A DNA stretch of 64,000 nt from Bosea beijingensis (GCF_030758975.1 NZ_CP132359.1:2824782-2888781), one strand, 5' to 3'; numbered from the stretch's first letter, positions 18,122-26,773 are shown. Made by a program: numbers and translations. The notes: generated by a model from the letters alone, not told the origin.

Positions 18122-18575
18122 GGTGCTCAGCCGCCGGGACATGGTTGCCCTGGCTGCGGCCGGGCTGACGCTGGCCGCGCTTCCTGCGCCAGCTGGTGCA
18201 GCGGAGAGCGAGGCGCTGGAGGAACTCGTGCGGCGCGTCACGGACGGGGCAGCGCCGCTCGAAACAGGCGTGAGGCTCGAGATTCCCGCACTGGTCGAGA
18301 ACGGCAACTCTGTCGATATCCGCATCGCGGTCGACAGCCCGATGACGGAGGCCGCACATGTGCGCTGGATTCACCTTATCGCCGACAGGAACCCGTTCCC
18401 CGACATGGCCCGCATCCATTTGTCGCCGCGCTCGGGCCTGGCAGAGGTCGCGACGACCTTGCGCCTCGCCCAGTCGCAGACGGTGGCCGCCGTCGTCGCC
18501 CATAGCGATGGACGCTACGCCATCGCCAAGGCGCCGGTGGTGGTGACGCTGAGCGCCTGCATCGATGGAGGCTGA
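18084..18575 (+). CDS. soxY: SoxY, sulfur-carrier subunit
   Basis: 163 residues, starting within the 3' end of soxX. Twin-arginine signal LSRRDMVALAAAGLTLAALP, then an immunoglobulin-like SoxY domain (SPMTEAAHVRWIHLIADRNP, IHLSPRSGLAEVATTLRLA). The protein ends ACIDGG instead of the classic swinging-arm GGCGG: the carrier cysteine is present but the leading glycines are replaced. Partner SoxZ is encoded 3 bp downstream. Confidence 0.88.
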   Translation: MSFPISPRSRPSEVLSRRDMVALAAAGLTLAALPAPAGAAESEALEELVRRVTDGAAPLETGVRLEIPALVENGNSVDIRIAVDSPMTEAAHVRWIHLIADRNPFPDMARIHLSPRSGLAEVATTLRLAQSQTVAAVVAHSDGRYAIAKAPVVVTLSACIDGG

Positions 18576-18578
18576 GCC

Positions 18579-18899
18579 ATGTTCAATGCCCGCATTACCG
18601 TGCCGCCACAGGCCAAGGCTGGCGAGGCCGTCGAGATCAAGGTGCTGATGCGCCATCCGATGGATCGCGGCGGCCAGTCCGACGGCAAGGGCGGCACCGT
18701 GCCGCGCAAAATCCTGAACCGCATGACCGCGACCTATGCTGGGGCGGAGATCTTCCGCTTCGACATGCATACCGGGGTCGCCGCCAATCCGTTCGTCTCC
18801 TTCAGGACGCGCGCGGTCGAGACCGGCGACATCGTTTTCGAATGGCGCGAGGATGGGGGCGCGATCTATACGCGAACCGCGCGCCTCACGGTGGTCTGA
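18579..18899 (+). CDS. soxZ: SoxZ, partner of the SoxY carrier
   Basis: 106 residues, full length for the family and without a signal peptide, as expected because SoxZ is co-exported with SoxY. Features: GEAVEIKVLMRHPMDRGGQ near the start, FRFDMHTGVAANPFVSF and the C-terminal GDIVFEWREDGGAIYT. Tight spacing to soxY. Confidence 0.93.
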   Translation: MFNARITVPPQAKAGEAVEIKVLMRHPMDRGGQSDGKGGTVPRKILNRMTATYAGAEIFRFDMHTGVAANPFVSFRTRAVETGDIVFEWREDGGAIYTRTARLTVV

Positions 18900-18908
18900 G
18901 CGAGCGCC

Positions 18909-19664
18909 TTGCGTCTTCCGGTCCTCCTTCTCGGTCTGCTGAGCGTTCTGGCCTCGGCAAGCGCCGATGAGATCGTGTCCGGCAGCACGTTCCTGTCACC
19001 GGACCTGCGGCGCCAGCAGGACGATCCAAACCGCAATCCAGCCTGGTTCTGGGTCGATCAGGGCAAAGAGCTTTTCGCTGAAAAGCCAGCGACCGGGCAA
19101 GCCTGCCTGGGCTGCCATGCAGATCCTGCGGCGAGCCTGCGCGGCGCCGCAACAAGCTACCCCCAGGTCGACGGGTCAAGCGGCAAGCTGCTCAACCTGG
19201 AAGGGCGGATCGAGCAATGCCGGGTCGAGCGCCAGCAGCAGCCCGCTTTCGGCTATGAGAGCGCAGAACTGCTGTCGCTCACCGCCTATGTCGCCTCGCT
19301 CTCGCGGGGGCAGCCGATGAGCGTGCGGACCGACGGGCCTGCACGTCCTTTCTACGAGGCCGGCCAGGCCTTCTACGAGCGCCGGCAGGGGCAGCTCAAT
19401 CTCTCCTGCAAGCAGTGCCATGACGGGTTGGTCGGGCAGAAGCTGCGCGGCGACACGATCAGCCATGGTGCCGGCACGGGCTATCCGGCCTATCGCCTGG
19501 AGTGGAACAACGTCGGCTCGCTGCACCGCCGGCTGCGGGCCTGCTCCCTGGGTGTCCGGGCGACGCAGTTCGACTACGGCTCGCCCGAATATCTCGCGCT
19601 CGAACTCTATCTCGCCGGCAGGGCCAGCGGGCTGCCGGTCGAGACACCCGCCATGCGGCGGTAA
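18909..19664 (+). CDS. soxA: SoxA, diheme cytochrome c of the SoxAX complex
   Basis: 251 residues with a Sec signal (RLPVLLLGLLSVLASASA). Two CxxCH heme sites are present, CLGCH and CKQCH, so this is a diheme SoxA. The catalytic cysteine ligand is likely the Cys in RLRACSLGVRA. The C-terminal GSPEYLALELYLAGRASGLP is the standard SoxA end. Start codon taken as TTG at 18909, after the soxZ stop. Confidence 0.9.
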   Translation: MRLPVLLLGLLSVLASASADEIVSGSTFLSPDLRRQQDDPNRNPAWFWVDQGKELFAEKPATGQACLGCHADPAASLRGAATSYPQVDGSSGKLLNLEGRIEQCRVERQQQPAFGYESAELLSLTAYVASLSRGQPMSVRTDGPARPFYEAGQAFYERRQGQLNLSCKQCHDGLVGQKLRGDTISHGAGTGYPAYRLEWNNVGSLHRRLRACSLGVRATQFDYGSPEYLALELYLAGRASGLPVETPAMRR

Positions 19665-19671
19665 GCTTGCC

Positions 19672-19722
19672 TAGAGCATCGGCCCGAGAAGTGGGTTGCG
19701 GTTTTCGGAGAAAGCCGATGCA
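19672..19722. repeat. REP-like dispersed palindromic repeat
   Basis: The stretch opens AGAGCATCGG, continues with a middle segment GTGGGTTGCGGTTTTCGG, and closes GCCGATGC, giving a GCATCGG/CCGATGC stem. This layout is like the intergenic palindromic repeats scattered in many Hyphomicrobiales genomes. It lies directly beside the soxA/cytochrome terminator. Recognition is by recall of the family, not by finding a second copy in this window. Confidence 0.55.
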
Positions 19723-19734
19723 AAATCAAAATCT

Positions 19735-19775
19735 TAGAACATAGGGCTGAATATCGTATTCAGCCCTATGTTCTA
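19735..19775. terminator. Bidirectional hairpin between convergent soxA and cytochrome c
   Basis: A perfect 18-bp stem (19736-19753 with 19757-19774), extendable by one T-A pair at 19735/19775, with a 3-base TCG loop. The right arm reaches the last codons of the minus-strand cytochrome gene. Position between two convergent genes and an AT-rich flank support a shared terminator. Confidence 0.75.
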
Positions 19776-20168
19776 GAGCTTCTTGCCGTCCGAGCCGAAC
19801 TGCTTGAGATAGGCGGTCAGGTCAGCGATTTCCTTGTCGTTCTTGATGCCGGCGAAGACCATCTTCGTGCCGGGCATCTTCGCCTTCGGGTCCTTGATGT
19901 ACTCGGCGAAGCTGGCATCGTCCCAGGTGATGCCGGCGTTCTTGTTGGCTGGCGAATAACTATAGCCCTCGACGGTGCCGGACTGGCGCCCGAAAACCCC
20001 GTTCAACGCCGGGCCGATCACATTCTTTGCAGCCTCACCGACCTGATGGCAGGCCCGGCATTTGGCGAAGGATTTCTCACCCGCGGCGGCATCCTGGGCG
20101 CTGACCGATGTCGCGCCGAGCCATGTCGCAGCCAGCAGCGCGGTGGTTGCAGCGATGGTCTTCATCAT
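19773..20168 (-). CDS. Periplasmic cytochrome c (c2/c550 type)
   Basis: 131 residues from the ATG at 20168, preceded by GAGAGAG; an earlier ATG at 20189 is less likely. Signal peptide TIAATTALLAATWLGATSVSA. Single heme CRACH, with the class I features GPALNGVFGRQSG, YSPANKNAGITWDD and Met ligand in MPGTKMVFAGI. Probably accepts electrons from the Sox, flavocytochrome or molybdenum hydroxylase enzymes next door. Confidence 0.93.
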   Translation of the reverse strand: MMKTIAATTALLAATWLGATSVSAQDAAAGEKSFAKCRACHQVGEAAKNVIGPALNGVFGRQSGTVEGYSYSPANKNAGITWDDASFAEYIKDPKAKMPGTKMVFAGIKNDKEIADLTAYLKQFGSDGKKL

Positions 20169-20244
20169 CTCTCTCGTCTCCAATTCCAATAATTCGAGGA
20201 TTTGGACCGGCCGGGCTTGCGCGGCATGCGGCGATGGCAGGTTC

Positions 20245-21543
20245 TCAGGTGAAGATGTCGGCGCTGATCGCCTCGTACCAGGCGACGTTCTCGGCCTGCG
20301 TCTGGCGGCGGACCTCGTCGCCTTCGCCAGGCTGGGAGATGAAGGTCTCCACCGCGGCGATGCGCCCGTCCTTGGGCTCGTAGCGACCGCCGACCTTGAT
20401 GGCGTCGTCCGGGGCGACGAGGCTCCAGCAGGTATTGAAATAGCGCGCCGGAAAGGCCGGGCCGCCGACTAGCTCCGAGCAGACGATCATCGCCGCCACC
20501 TTGGCCTGGTTGTTGGCCGAGAAGGCGGATTTGGGCATGTCGCCGGCTATGCAGGCGTCGCCGAGTACGAAAATCGCTGGGTCGACAGTCGATTTCATCG
20601 TCGCCGGATCGATCGAGCAATAGCCGCCGGCAGGTGCCAGACCCGCCTCGCGTGCGATCGCGCCTGCCATCTGGGCGGGTATGACGTTGACGAAAGCGCA
20701 GTTCTCATAGGTCTCGAAGCCGGTGACTACGGTGCCTTTCGCCGGGTCGACCGACTTGATGCCGTCATGCACACGCGGGCCAAGCCACTCGATCATCGAC
20801 CCATAGCGCTTCTCCCAATCGGGCATGAAGACACCCTGCTTGGAGAAGCTGTCCTTCGGGTCGAGGATCACGATTCGCGCCTTGGTTCGACCGGTCGTCT
20901 TGAGCACGTGGGCGAACATCGATGCGCGCTCATAGGGGCCGGGCGGGCACCGATAGGGATTCGGCGGGGCGATCATCACGATCGTTCCGCCATCGGGCAC
21001 CGCATCGAGCTTCTCGCGGATCAGTTGCGTTTGCCGGCCCGGCTTCCAGCCATGCGGCATGACCTCCTCGGCAGCCTGAGACCAGCCCGGGACGGAATCG
21101 TATTTCAGGTCGATGCCCGGCGAGAGTACGAGGCGATCGTAAGGCAGCCGCGTGCCGTCGGCGAGCAAGACCGCCTTCGTGTCGCGGTCAATCTGGACGG
21201 CGCGCTGGCGTGCGAGCGTAATGCCATAGGTCGCCGTCAGCGCGTCATAGCGATGCAGAAGCTGCTCATAGCTCTTCAAGCCGCCGACATAGAGGTTGGA
21301 GTGAAAGCAGCTTTGATAAACCTCGCGCTCTTCGACGAGGGTTACAGCGATGGCGCCGCCGCTGTCGCGGGCAATGTATTTGGCGGCCGTCGCACCGCCC
21401 GGCCCGCCGCCGACCACGACCACGCGGGCTTTCGCTTGGCCGAGAACGGCAGTGATACCCAATGTCGCTGCGGCTAGAACGGCCCCGGAGCCAGCAACCA
21501 GATCACGGCGTGTCGGTCTCATCCGCAGCCTCCGCACGTTCAT
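20245..21543 (-). CDS. Flavocytochrome c sulfide dehydrogenase flavoprotein / SoxF
   Basis: 432 residues. Twin-arginine signal TRRDLVAGSGAVLAA; FAD Rossmann motif RVVVVGGGPGGATAAKYI. The conserved redox-active cysteines are seen in VYQSCFHSNLYVGG and YENCAFVN, and the FCSD C-terminal dimer domain in the last ~90 residues (KVGGRYEPKDGRIAAVETFISQ begins near 355). Oxidises sulfide, or reactivates SoxYZ. It overlaps the upstream cytochrome gene by ATGA, so the two form a flavocytochrome pair. Confidence 0.9.
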   Translation of the reverse strand: MNVRRLRMRPTRRDLVAGSGAVLAAATLGITAVLGQAKARVVVVGGGPGGATAAKYIARDSGGAIAVTLVEEREVYQSCFHSNLYVGGLKSYEQLLHRYDALTATYGITLARQRAVQIDRDTKAVLLADGTRLPYDRLVLSPGIDLKYDSVPGWSQAAEEVMPHGWKPGRQTQLIREKLDAVPDGGTIVMIAPPNPYRCPPGPYERASMFAHVLKTTGRTKARIVILDPKDSFSKQGVFMPDWEKRYGSMIEWLGPRVHDGIKSVDPAKGTVVTGFETYENCAFVNVIPAQMAGAIAREAGLAPAGGYCSIDPATMKSTVDPAIFVLGDACIAGDMPKSAFSANNQAKVAAMIVCSELVGGPAFPARYFNTCWSLVAPDDAIKVGGRYEPKDGRIAAVETFISQPGEGDEVRRQTQAENVAWYEAISADIFT

Positions 21544-21926
21544 GGCTTCGGCGAAAGCGCGCCGAAATAGGCGGCGAGCGCGGTCATATCGTCAGGGCTG
21601 AGTTTCGCGGCGATGGCCTGCATAACCTGGCCGCCGCGCTCCTTGCGGCCATATGAGGCCAGCACGGCAGCGAATTGGTCTTCCGGCCAGCCGATAATGG
21701 CGGGAATGCCGCCGACGCTCTTTCCCGAAAGCTGATGGCAGGCTGTGCATTCAGCCGAAAGATAGCGCCCGAGCACCTCGTTCCCGGCCGCTTCAGCCGG
21801 CCCCCATCCGAGCACCAGCGTCACGCCTGCCAGCGCAAGGATGCGCAAGCTACGGCACGCGTTCGGCAGGCCATACCTGCCTGCGGCATGCGCACCGTAG
21901 CAGTCGGGGGCGGTCTGCTTCGACAT
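21540..21926 (-). CDS. Small cytochrome c paired with the sulfide dehydrogenase flavoprotein (FccA/SoxE-like)
   Basis: 128 residues with one heme site CTACH in LSAECTACHQLSGK, and the Met-ligand segment probably QVMQAIAAKLSPDDM. A hydrophobic signal (ILALAGVTLVLGWGPAEA) follows a long N-terminal stretch, so the true start may be internal, nearer the signal. Its stop overlaps the start of the flavoprotein gene. It is likely the heme subunit of the flavocytochrome. Confidence 0.85.
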   Translation of the reverse strand: MSKQTAPDCYGAHAAGRYGLPNACRSLRILALAGVTLVLGWGPAEAAGNEVLGRYLSAECTACHQLSGKSVGGIPAIIGWPEDQFAAVLASYGRKERGGQVMQAIAAKLSPDDMTALAAYFGALSPKP

Positions 21927-22130
21927 CGGTCGCAGAGTCTCAGAAGCGCCCCGCGGGAGCTAGACCGTCATTGGACAAATTCCGATCAAGGCCGCCTCAC
22001 GATCGCGTCAACACGAAATGTCTGCTTTCCGAACGGTGCCGAATATCCGCAATTGGCGGGTACCATTGAAAAAGACGCCATTGCTGCGGGTTTGAAGTCC
22101 TGATTCAGTTGCCCTCGTGGAGGCGGCGCG

Positions 22131-22430
22131 ATGATGGGCGAACGACAGGTGGCGCAAGAGGCTCTGTTCTGCGAGTTCAGCCTGGAGCGCCACGTCCCGG
22201 CCGATCATTGGGTGCGCGCCATCGATCGTTTCGTCGATCTTTCGGAGATCCGCGCGCATCTGCGCCCCTTCTACAGCGAGATCGGCCGGCCCTCGATCGA
22301 TCCGGATACTGCTCATCGGCTATTGTTTCGGCATCCGCTCCGAACGGCGCCTGTGCGATGACGTGTATCTGAATCTGGCCTATCGCTGGTTCTGCCGAAC
22401 GGGCCACAGATCAGGGCCGCGTGACGGGAG
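22131..22430 (+). pseudogene. Transposase remnant (IS1182/IS5-like N-terminal domain)
   Basis: The frame from 22131 reads ALFCEFSLERHVPADHWVRAIDRFV then IRAHLRPFYSEIGRPSIDPD, the N-terminal domain of an IS1182-type transposase. After about codon 63 the reading moves to another frame (FGIRSERRL and LNLAYRWFCR are recoverable in the following 100 bp), so at least one frameshift or small deletion is present. The DDE domain is missing. Confidence 0.8.
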
Positions 22431-22650
22431 AAGACGCTCGCCGGCAAATCGCCGCCCCCTGATCGCCTCGCTCGCAGGCCGGCTTTTTCAACGACATCGG
22501 CGCGAATCGGAGGTGCATTGCTAGCGAAGGACGGGAGCATCACCATCCAAGACGTTGCCGTGCAGGAGCGAACGTTGGGGTGATTGTTGGGGTGCCGGCC
22601 GTCAGACAGGTTCGATTTCTAATCAAATCATCTGCTTAGCGAGGGTAGAG

Positions 22651-22740
22651 TGGCGGACAGGGCGGGATTCGAACCCGCGATACGGTTTCCCGTATACACA
22701 CTTTCCAGGCGTGCGCCTTCAACCACTCGGCCACCTGTCC
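22651..22740 (-). tRNA. tRNA-Ser (anticodon GGA)
   Basis: On the minus strand from 22740: acceptor GGACAGG, D-arm GCCGAGTGGTTGAAGGC, anticodon loop CTGGAAA, a long serine-type variable arm (GTATACGGGAAACCGTATC), T-arm GGGTTCGAATCCC, acceptor 3' strand CCTGTCC, discriminator G and an encoded CCA (22651-22653). All stems close. Confidence 0.97.
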
Positions 22741-22905
22741 GGCGCGCTGCTTATGACTGCCGGCCCACCATCTTTCAAGGGCCGAGATGCAGTGTTTTGC
22801 ACAATCCCGGTAAATCGCGTGCGATCGGTTGCGATCTGCGGCCGGCAAGGCCACATCTGGACGCCGGGACGGTTGCGCAGACCGGTGGATGGCGGCGGGA
22901 GCTGG

Positions 22906-23229
22906 ATGGTGCGGTTTCTTCTCCGGTTGATCGGTTACCTCTTCGTCGCGGCCGGCTTCGTCGCACTCGTGATCGACGGCGCCCGATCGATCGCCAATGC
23001 CGGGTTGCGCTTCACGCCGGTCGGCGAGGTGCTGAGCGCCGTCATCCATGAGCGCTATCAGCTTATCCAGCCGGCGATCGAGCGTAATCTCCATCCCTGG
23101 CTTTGGGACCCGCTGTTGCTGAGCCTGATGCGTGCCCCGGCCGCCGCCGCTGCGCTCCTGCTCGGCTTCGCGTTGCTCTGGCTGGGGCGGCGACCCGACG
23201 AGATTATCGGCATCGTCACGCGTCGGTGA
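22906..23229 (+). CDS. Small two-helix membrane protein of unknown function
   Basis: 107 residues from the ATG at 22906, preceded by GGCGGCGGGAG. Two hydrophobic segments (FLLRLIGYLFVAAGFVALVI near the start and APAAAAALLLGFALLWLG near the end) enclose a polar central part of about 50 residues. The C-terminus is basic. No family with a known job was recognised; it resembles hypothetical proteins common in Hyphomicrobiales. Upstream reading-frame extensions overlap the tRNA gene and were rejected. Confidence 0.7.
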   Translation: MVRFLLRLIGYLFVAAGFVALVIDGARSIANAGLRFTPVGEVLSAVIHERYQLIQPAIERNLHPWLWDPLLLSLMRAPAAAAALLLGFALLWLGRRPDEIIGIVTRR

Positions 23230-23309
23230 TGGCACGCCCGCGTTTCCGCCCCTGTCCGAACCGGGCCTGGACGCTTACATAGGCGTCGAGCTCGAACGAA
23301 ACGGAGCCA

Positions 23310-23969
23310 ATGATGTTCTCCCTGCGCAAGAAGACCGAGATTCCGTCCGCCGCCGAGGCACTGCCCGGCCGTGCCGCGGCGATCCCGACGGCCGAGTCCC
23401 ATTTCGTCAATGGTCGCGCCCTGGCCGGCCCCTATCCCGAGGGAACCCGCAAGGCCGTTTTCGGCCTCGGTTGCTTCTGGGGTGCCGAGCGCAAGTTCTG
23501 GCAGAGCGGCGAAGGCATCTGGGTGACCGCCGTGGGCTATGCCGGCGGCTCGACGCCGAATCCGACCTACGAGGAGGTCTGCAGCGGCCTGACCGGGCAT
23601 ACCGAAATCGTTCTGGTCGTCTTCGATCCCGCCAGGATCGCCTATGAGGATCTGCTGAAGATCTTCTGGGAGAACCACGACCCGACCCAGGGCATGCGGC
23701 AGGGCGGCGATATCGGCACGCAATACCGCTCGGCGATCTATACCTATGACGCCGAGCAGCAGGCCGCCGCCGAGCATTCGCGCGAAGAGTATGGCAAGGC
23801 GCTGGCGGCCGGCGGCTACGGCCCGATCACGACCGAGATCCGCGAGGCGCCGACGCTCTATTTCGCCGAGGATTACCATCAGCAGTACCTGGCCAAGAAC
23901 CCGGCTGGTTATTGCGGGTTGGGCGGCACCGGCGTCGCCTGTCAGATCGGCCTCGGCGTCGAGGCCTGA
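23310..23969 (+). CDS. msrA: Peptide-methionine (S)-S-oxide reductase MsrA
   Basis: 219 residues. The catalytic motif [14 protein letters not shown] (Cys nucleophile) is at about residue 55; the family pieces [45 protein letters not shown] and [15 protein letters not shown] follow. Length and N-terminal extension match the longer MsrA form. A strong terminator follows. Confidence 0.96.
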   Translation: MMFSLRKKTEIPSAAEALPGRAAAIPTAESHFVNGRALAGPYPEGTRKAVFGLGCFWGAERKFWQSGEGIWVTAVGYAGGSTPNPTYEEVCSGLTGHTEIVLVVFDPARIAYEDLLKIFWENHDPTQGMRQGGDIGTQYRSAIYTYDAEQQAAAEHSREEYGKALAAGGYGPITTEIREAPTLYFAEDYHQQYLAKNPAGYCGLGGTGVACQIGLGVEA

Positions 23970-23976
23970 CGCAACA

Positions 23977-24003
23977 GGGGAGGCAGCGCCTCCCCTTCTT
24001 TTT
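23977..24003 (+). terminator. Rho-independent terminator of msrA
   Basis: GGGGAGGC-AGC-GCCTCCCC makes a perfect 8-bp stem with a 3-base loop, followed by TTCTTTTTG. It lies 8 bp after the msrA stop. Confidence 0.92.
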
Positions 24004-24084
24004 GCCTAACTGGTTCCTGATATGTTCTTGCGTTGCTGCCAAAGCTTCGCTAGCTTTCCCATGGGGTAGGGGAGCGGGGCCGAC

Positions 24085-24735
24085 ATGGTGGCGCGAGTCG
24101 CGACGGTGGCGTTCGAGGGCATCGAGGCGCGCGCCGTCGACGTGCAGGTCCAGATCGCGCCGGGCGGCGTCGCCTTCGTCTTGGTCGGGTTGCCCGACAA
24201 GGCCGTCGCCGAAAGCCGCGAGCGCGTCCGCGCCGCGCTCCTTGCTTCAGGGCTCGCGCTGCCTGCCAAGCGTGTCACCGTCAATCTCGCCCCGGCCGAT
24301 CTGCCCAAGGAAGGCAGCCATTACGATCTGCCGATCGCGCTCGCCGTCATGGCTGCGATCGGGGCTATCCCTGCGGACGCCCTCTCCGGCTATGCCGTCC
24401 TCGGCGAACTTGCGCTCGATGGTTCGATCGCGCCGGTGGCCGGTGTCCTGCCGGCTGCGATCGCTGCCTATGCGAAAGGGCAGGGGCTGATCTGCCCGGC
24501 GGCGTCGGGGCCGGAAGCCGCCTGGGCGGCAGCCGATATCGATATCCTGGCGCCGCGCTCGCTGATCCAGCTCGCGAACCATTTCAAGGGCACGCAGGTC
24601 ATGGCGAGGCCCGAGCCGGCGGTAGCGCGCCAGGCCGGTCCGCTGCCGGACCTTGCCGACGTCAAGGGCCAGGAAAGCGCCCGGCGCGTGCTCGAGATCG
24701 CGGCAGCCGGCGGCCACAATCTCCTTAGGTTGTGA
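24085..24735 (+). pseudogene. comM: comM (YifB family), 5' half, cut by the mobile element
   Basis: Encodes the N-terminal Lon-like domain and the linker of the Mg-chelatase-related AAA+ ATPase ComM ([61 protein letters not shown]). Reading leaves comM after the codon CTC and the bases CT at 24724-24725 and stops 10 bp later (24733-24735). The Walker A and all downstream parts are at 54703-55600. Joined across the CT, the gene is 512 codons plus stop and in frame. ComM is a helicase for branch migration in natural transformation. Confidence 0.95.
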
Positions 24736-24745
24736 CCGATTTGTT
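24711..24745. other. attL of the comM-integrated element
   Basis: Host bases CACAATCTC, crossover dinucleotide CT (24724-24725), then element bases TAGGTTGTGACC. With attR, the implied attP is AGGTCACGACATA-CT-TAGGTTGTGACC, whose arms are imperfect inverted repeats (GGTCAC conserved on both sides). Confidence 0.85.
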
Positions 24746-24755
24746 GACGAGGCCC

Positions 24756-26429
24756 ATGTCGGCGTCCGATTATGTGGGCATGCAGCCGATCGCCTATTCC
24801 TACATCCGGTTTTCTCGCCCCGAGCAACTTCGAGGCGACAGCCTTCGCCGCCAGCTCAAGAACGCCCGAGACTGGGCGGAGAAGCGGGGCGTCGTGCTCG
24901 ACGACAGCCTCCGCGACCTCGGCGTCAGCGCATATCGTGGCCAGAACAGAACCGAAGGGGCGTTGGCCGGCTTCCTCGCGCTGGTCGAGAGCGGTCGAGT
25001 GGCAAAGGGGTCGTTCTTGCTCGTCGAGAGCCTCGACCGCCTGAGCCGTGAGGCGGTGATCGACGTCCTTCCGAGGTTCCTTGAGCTGATCAAGAGTGGC
25101 GTCGTCGTCGTGACGCTGATGGACGGGCAGGAATATTCCTCCAAGCGGCTCAAGGAGGACACCAGTCCGCTCTTCATCTCTCTGGTCATCATGACCCGCG
25201 CGCATGAGGAAAGCCGAACGAAGGCGAAGCGGCTATCCGAGGCCTGGACGAACAAGCGGGCGCAGGCTGCGGCGACGAAAGCGGTGGTTACGAGCCGCGT
25301 CCCGGCATGGCTCAAGGTCGTGAAGGATAAGGACGGCAAGCGCATCGTCCCGATTCCAGAGCGGGTGGAGATCATCCAAAGGATTTTCGCGAGGAGCATC
25401 GCCGGACAGGGGAAGTACGCGATCTGCCGCGATCTCAACCAGGAGAAGGTCCCGGCCTTCCGAGCGAAGAAGTGGCAGCCATCTTATGTTTCGAAGGTCA
25501 TCTCGAACCGCGCGACGATCGGCGAGATGCAGGCTTGGTCCTTCGGTTCGGACGGCAAGCGCCGGCCCGTTGGCGATGCGATCCCCGATTACTATCCGGC
25601 TGCGGTGGACGAGCTGACTTGGCAGCGCGCGAACACCGCCAGGGAACGCCGTAACGATAGCGGCGGCCGTCACGGCGATACACGCGTGCCCATCCTGCGT
25701 GGGCTGGTACGGTGCAAGGTCTGCGGGGCGCGGATGTTGCACGTGAACAAGGGCCCCGGCCCAAAGGGCGGACGATATCTCTCCTGCTCGGATAGGCGGC
25801 GCGGGCTCGAATGTCTCAACGACCGAAACTGGGATCTGGAAGACGTCGAGGAAATCGTACTGAAGGCGATCGGCAGCGGCGAGCTCGCGAAGGTGGCAGA
25901 GCCGGAACCGATCGCGGAGGGTCCGACAGAGCAGGATCTCGAAGCCCGGATCGCCCGAGAGACGAAAGCTCGCAAGGCGCTTTTGGATTTGGTCGAGGAG
26001 GAGGACGAGGAAGCGAAGGTGCGCTACCGACAATGTGGAGAGCGCATCAAGGAGCTTCGCAAGCAGATCGCCGAGCTACGGCGTCATGACCGCAGAACCG
26101 CCTCCGAGCCGACCTGGGCTCAGCGCCAGGAGGCTTTCGCAGGCATCATGGCCGCTCTGGAGGAGGTCGGCGAGGAGAGCCGCGAGCTCAGAACTCGCCT
26201 GGCCGCCGAGGTCCGAGGGATCGTCGAGGTAGTGAAGCTGGGCGTCCATTCGATCACGATGACGCGGCGCACGCCGAAGGTCCTTGGCGGCAAGGCGGCG
26301 CCGTCCCGCTCGATCGAGGTATTCAACGATCACCCGGACCACATCGTGGAGATGCAGTTGTATGCGGAGGCGGTGGCGGAAAGGCAGGCCGCGGAGAGCA
26401 CCATTCCCGAGCGCTGGAAGCGGAGCTGA
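24756..26429 (+). CDS. Large serine recombinase, likely integrase of the element
   Basis: 557 residues from the ATG at 24756 (GACGAGG upstream); in-frame GTG at 24732 lies within the att site and ATG at 24780 is another option. Resolvase domain with catalytic Ser in YSYIRFSRPEQ, the LVESLDRLSREA helix, and a recombinase domain (IQRIFARSIAGQGKYAICRDLN). A zinc ribbon CKVCGARM with later Cys pair is at about 325-365, then a coiled-coil helix at 385-440. Placement at attL and the 2-bp core strongly suggest it catalyses attP x attB integration in comM. Confidence 0.93.
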   Translation: MSASDYVGMQPIAYSYIRFSRPEQLRGDSLRRQLKNARDWAEKRGVVLDDSLRDLGVSAYRGQNRTEGALAGFLALVESGRVAKGSFLLVESLDRLSREAVIDVLPRFLELIKSGVVVVTLMDGQEYSSKRLKEDTSPLFISLVIMTRAHEESRTKAKRLSEAWTNKRAQAAATKAVVTSRVPAWLKVVKDKDGKRIVPIPERVEIIQRIFARSIAGQGKYAICRDLNQEKVPAFRAKKWQPSYVSKVISNRATIGEMQAWSFGSDGKRRPVGDAIPDYYPAAVDELTWQRANTARERRNDSGGRHGDTRVPILRGLVRCKVCGARMLHVNKGPGPKGGRYLSCSDRRRGLECLNDRNWDLEDVEEIVLKAIGSGELAKVAEPEPIAEGPTEQDLEARIARETKARKALLDLVEEEDEEAKVRYRQCGERIKELRKQIAELRRHDRRTASEPTWAQRQEAFAGIMAALEEVGEESRELRTRLAAEVRGIVEVVKLGVHSITMTRRTPKVLGGKAAPSRSIEVFNDHPDHIVEMQLYAEAVAERQAAESTIPERWKRS

Positions 26430-26726
26430 TATCACCGCGGCGAAGCGGTGCGCGGTATCCGCAATGGTCACAAAAGTCGACTAAACGGGACGTTATCGGC
26501 CGGCACGAAACCGCAATCCACCCACGAAAACGTGCGAAAACGCAGCGATCCAGGTATTTTAAAGGGTGTACCCGAATCGTGCATTCGGACGCACCCCTCG
26601 AAAACCCCGACGCCATCGGGGTTTTCGAGGGGTGCGTCGCGTGCGGTAACGAAATGGTCCCGCGATACGGCGGATCGATTCGCCGGAACCATCCCTACGC
26701 TGTCCCCGAACCGAGCGGCAGGCAAG
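26430..26726. repeat. Noncoding gap with a perfect 23-bp inverted repeat
   Basis: Between the convergent serine integrase and tyrosine recombinase. Arms 26588-26610 and 26616-26638 are perfect inverse complements (GACGCACCCCTCG...CCCCGA) with a 5-base CGCCA loop. The inner part AAAACCCCGA/TCGGGGTTTT resembles a bidirectional terminator, but the outer 13 bp exceed what termination needs. No gene was recognised in the rest of the gap. Confidence 0.7.
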
Positions 26727-26760
26727 AAAAAAGGGCCGGGGAGCGAACTCCCCGGCCCTT
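26727..26760 (-). terminator. Rho-independent terminator after the tyrosine recombinase
   Basis: Read on the minus strand: a GC-rich 13-bp stem AAGGGCCGGGGAG/CTCCCCGGCCCTT with a TTCG loop, followed by a TTTTTTCTT tail (26721-26732). It lies 13 bp beyond the stop of the recombinase. Confidence 0.93.
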
Positions 26761-26773
26761 CGGAGCCGATCCA

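Noticed and set aside
22651..22740. tRNA-Ser gene as attachment site of the tyrosine recombinase
   Set aside because: No copy of the tRNA 3' end was seen in or at the border of the island, and the gene is 2 kb away from comM.
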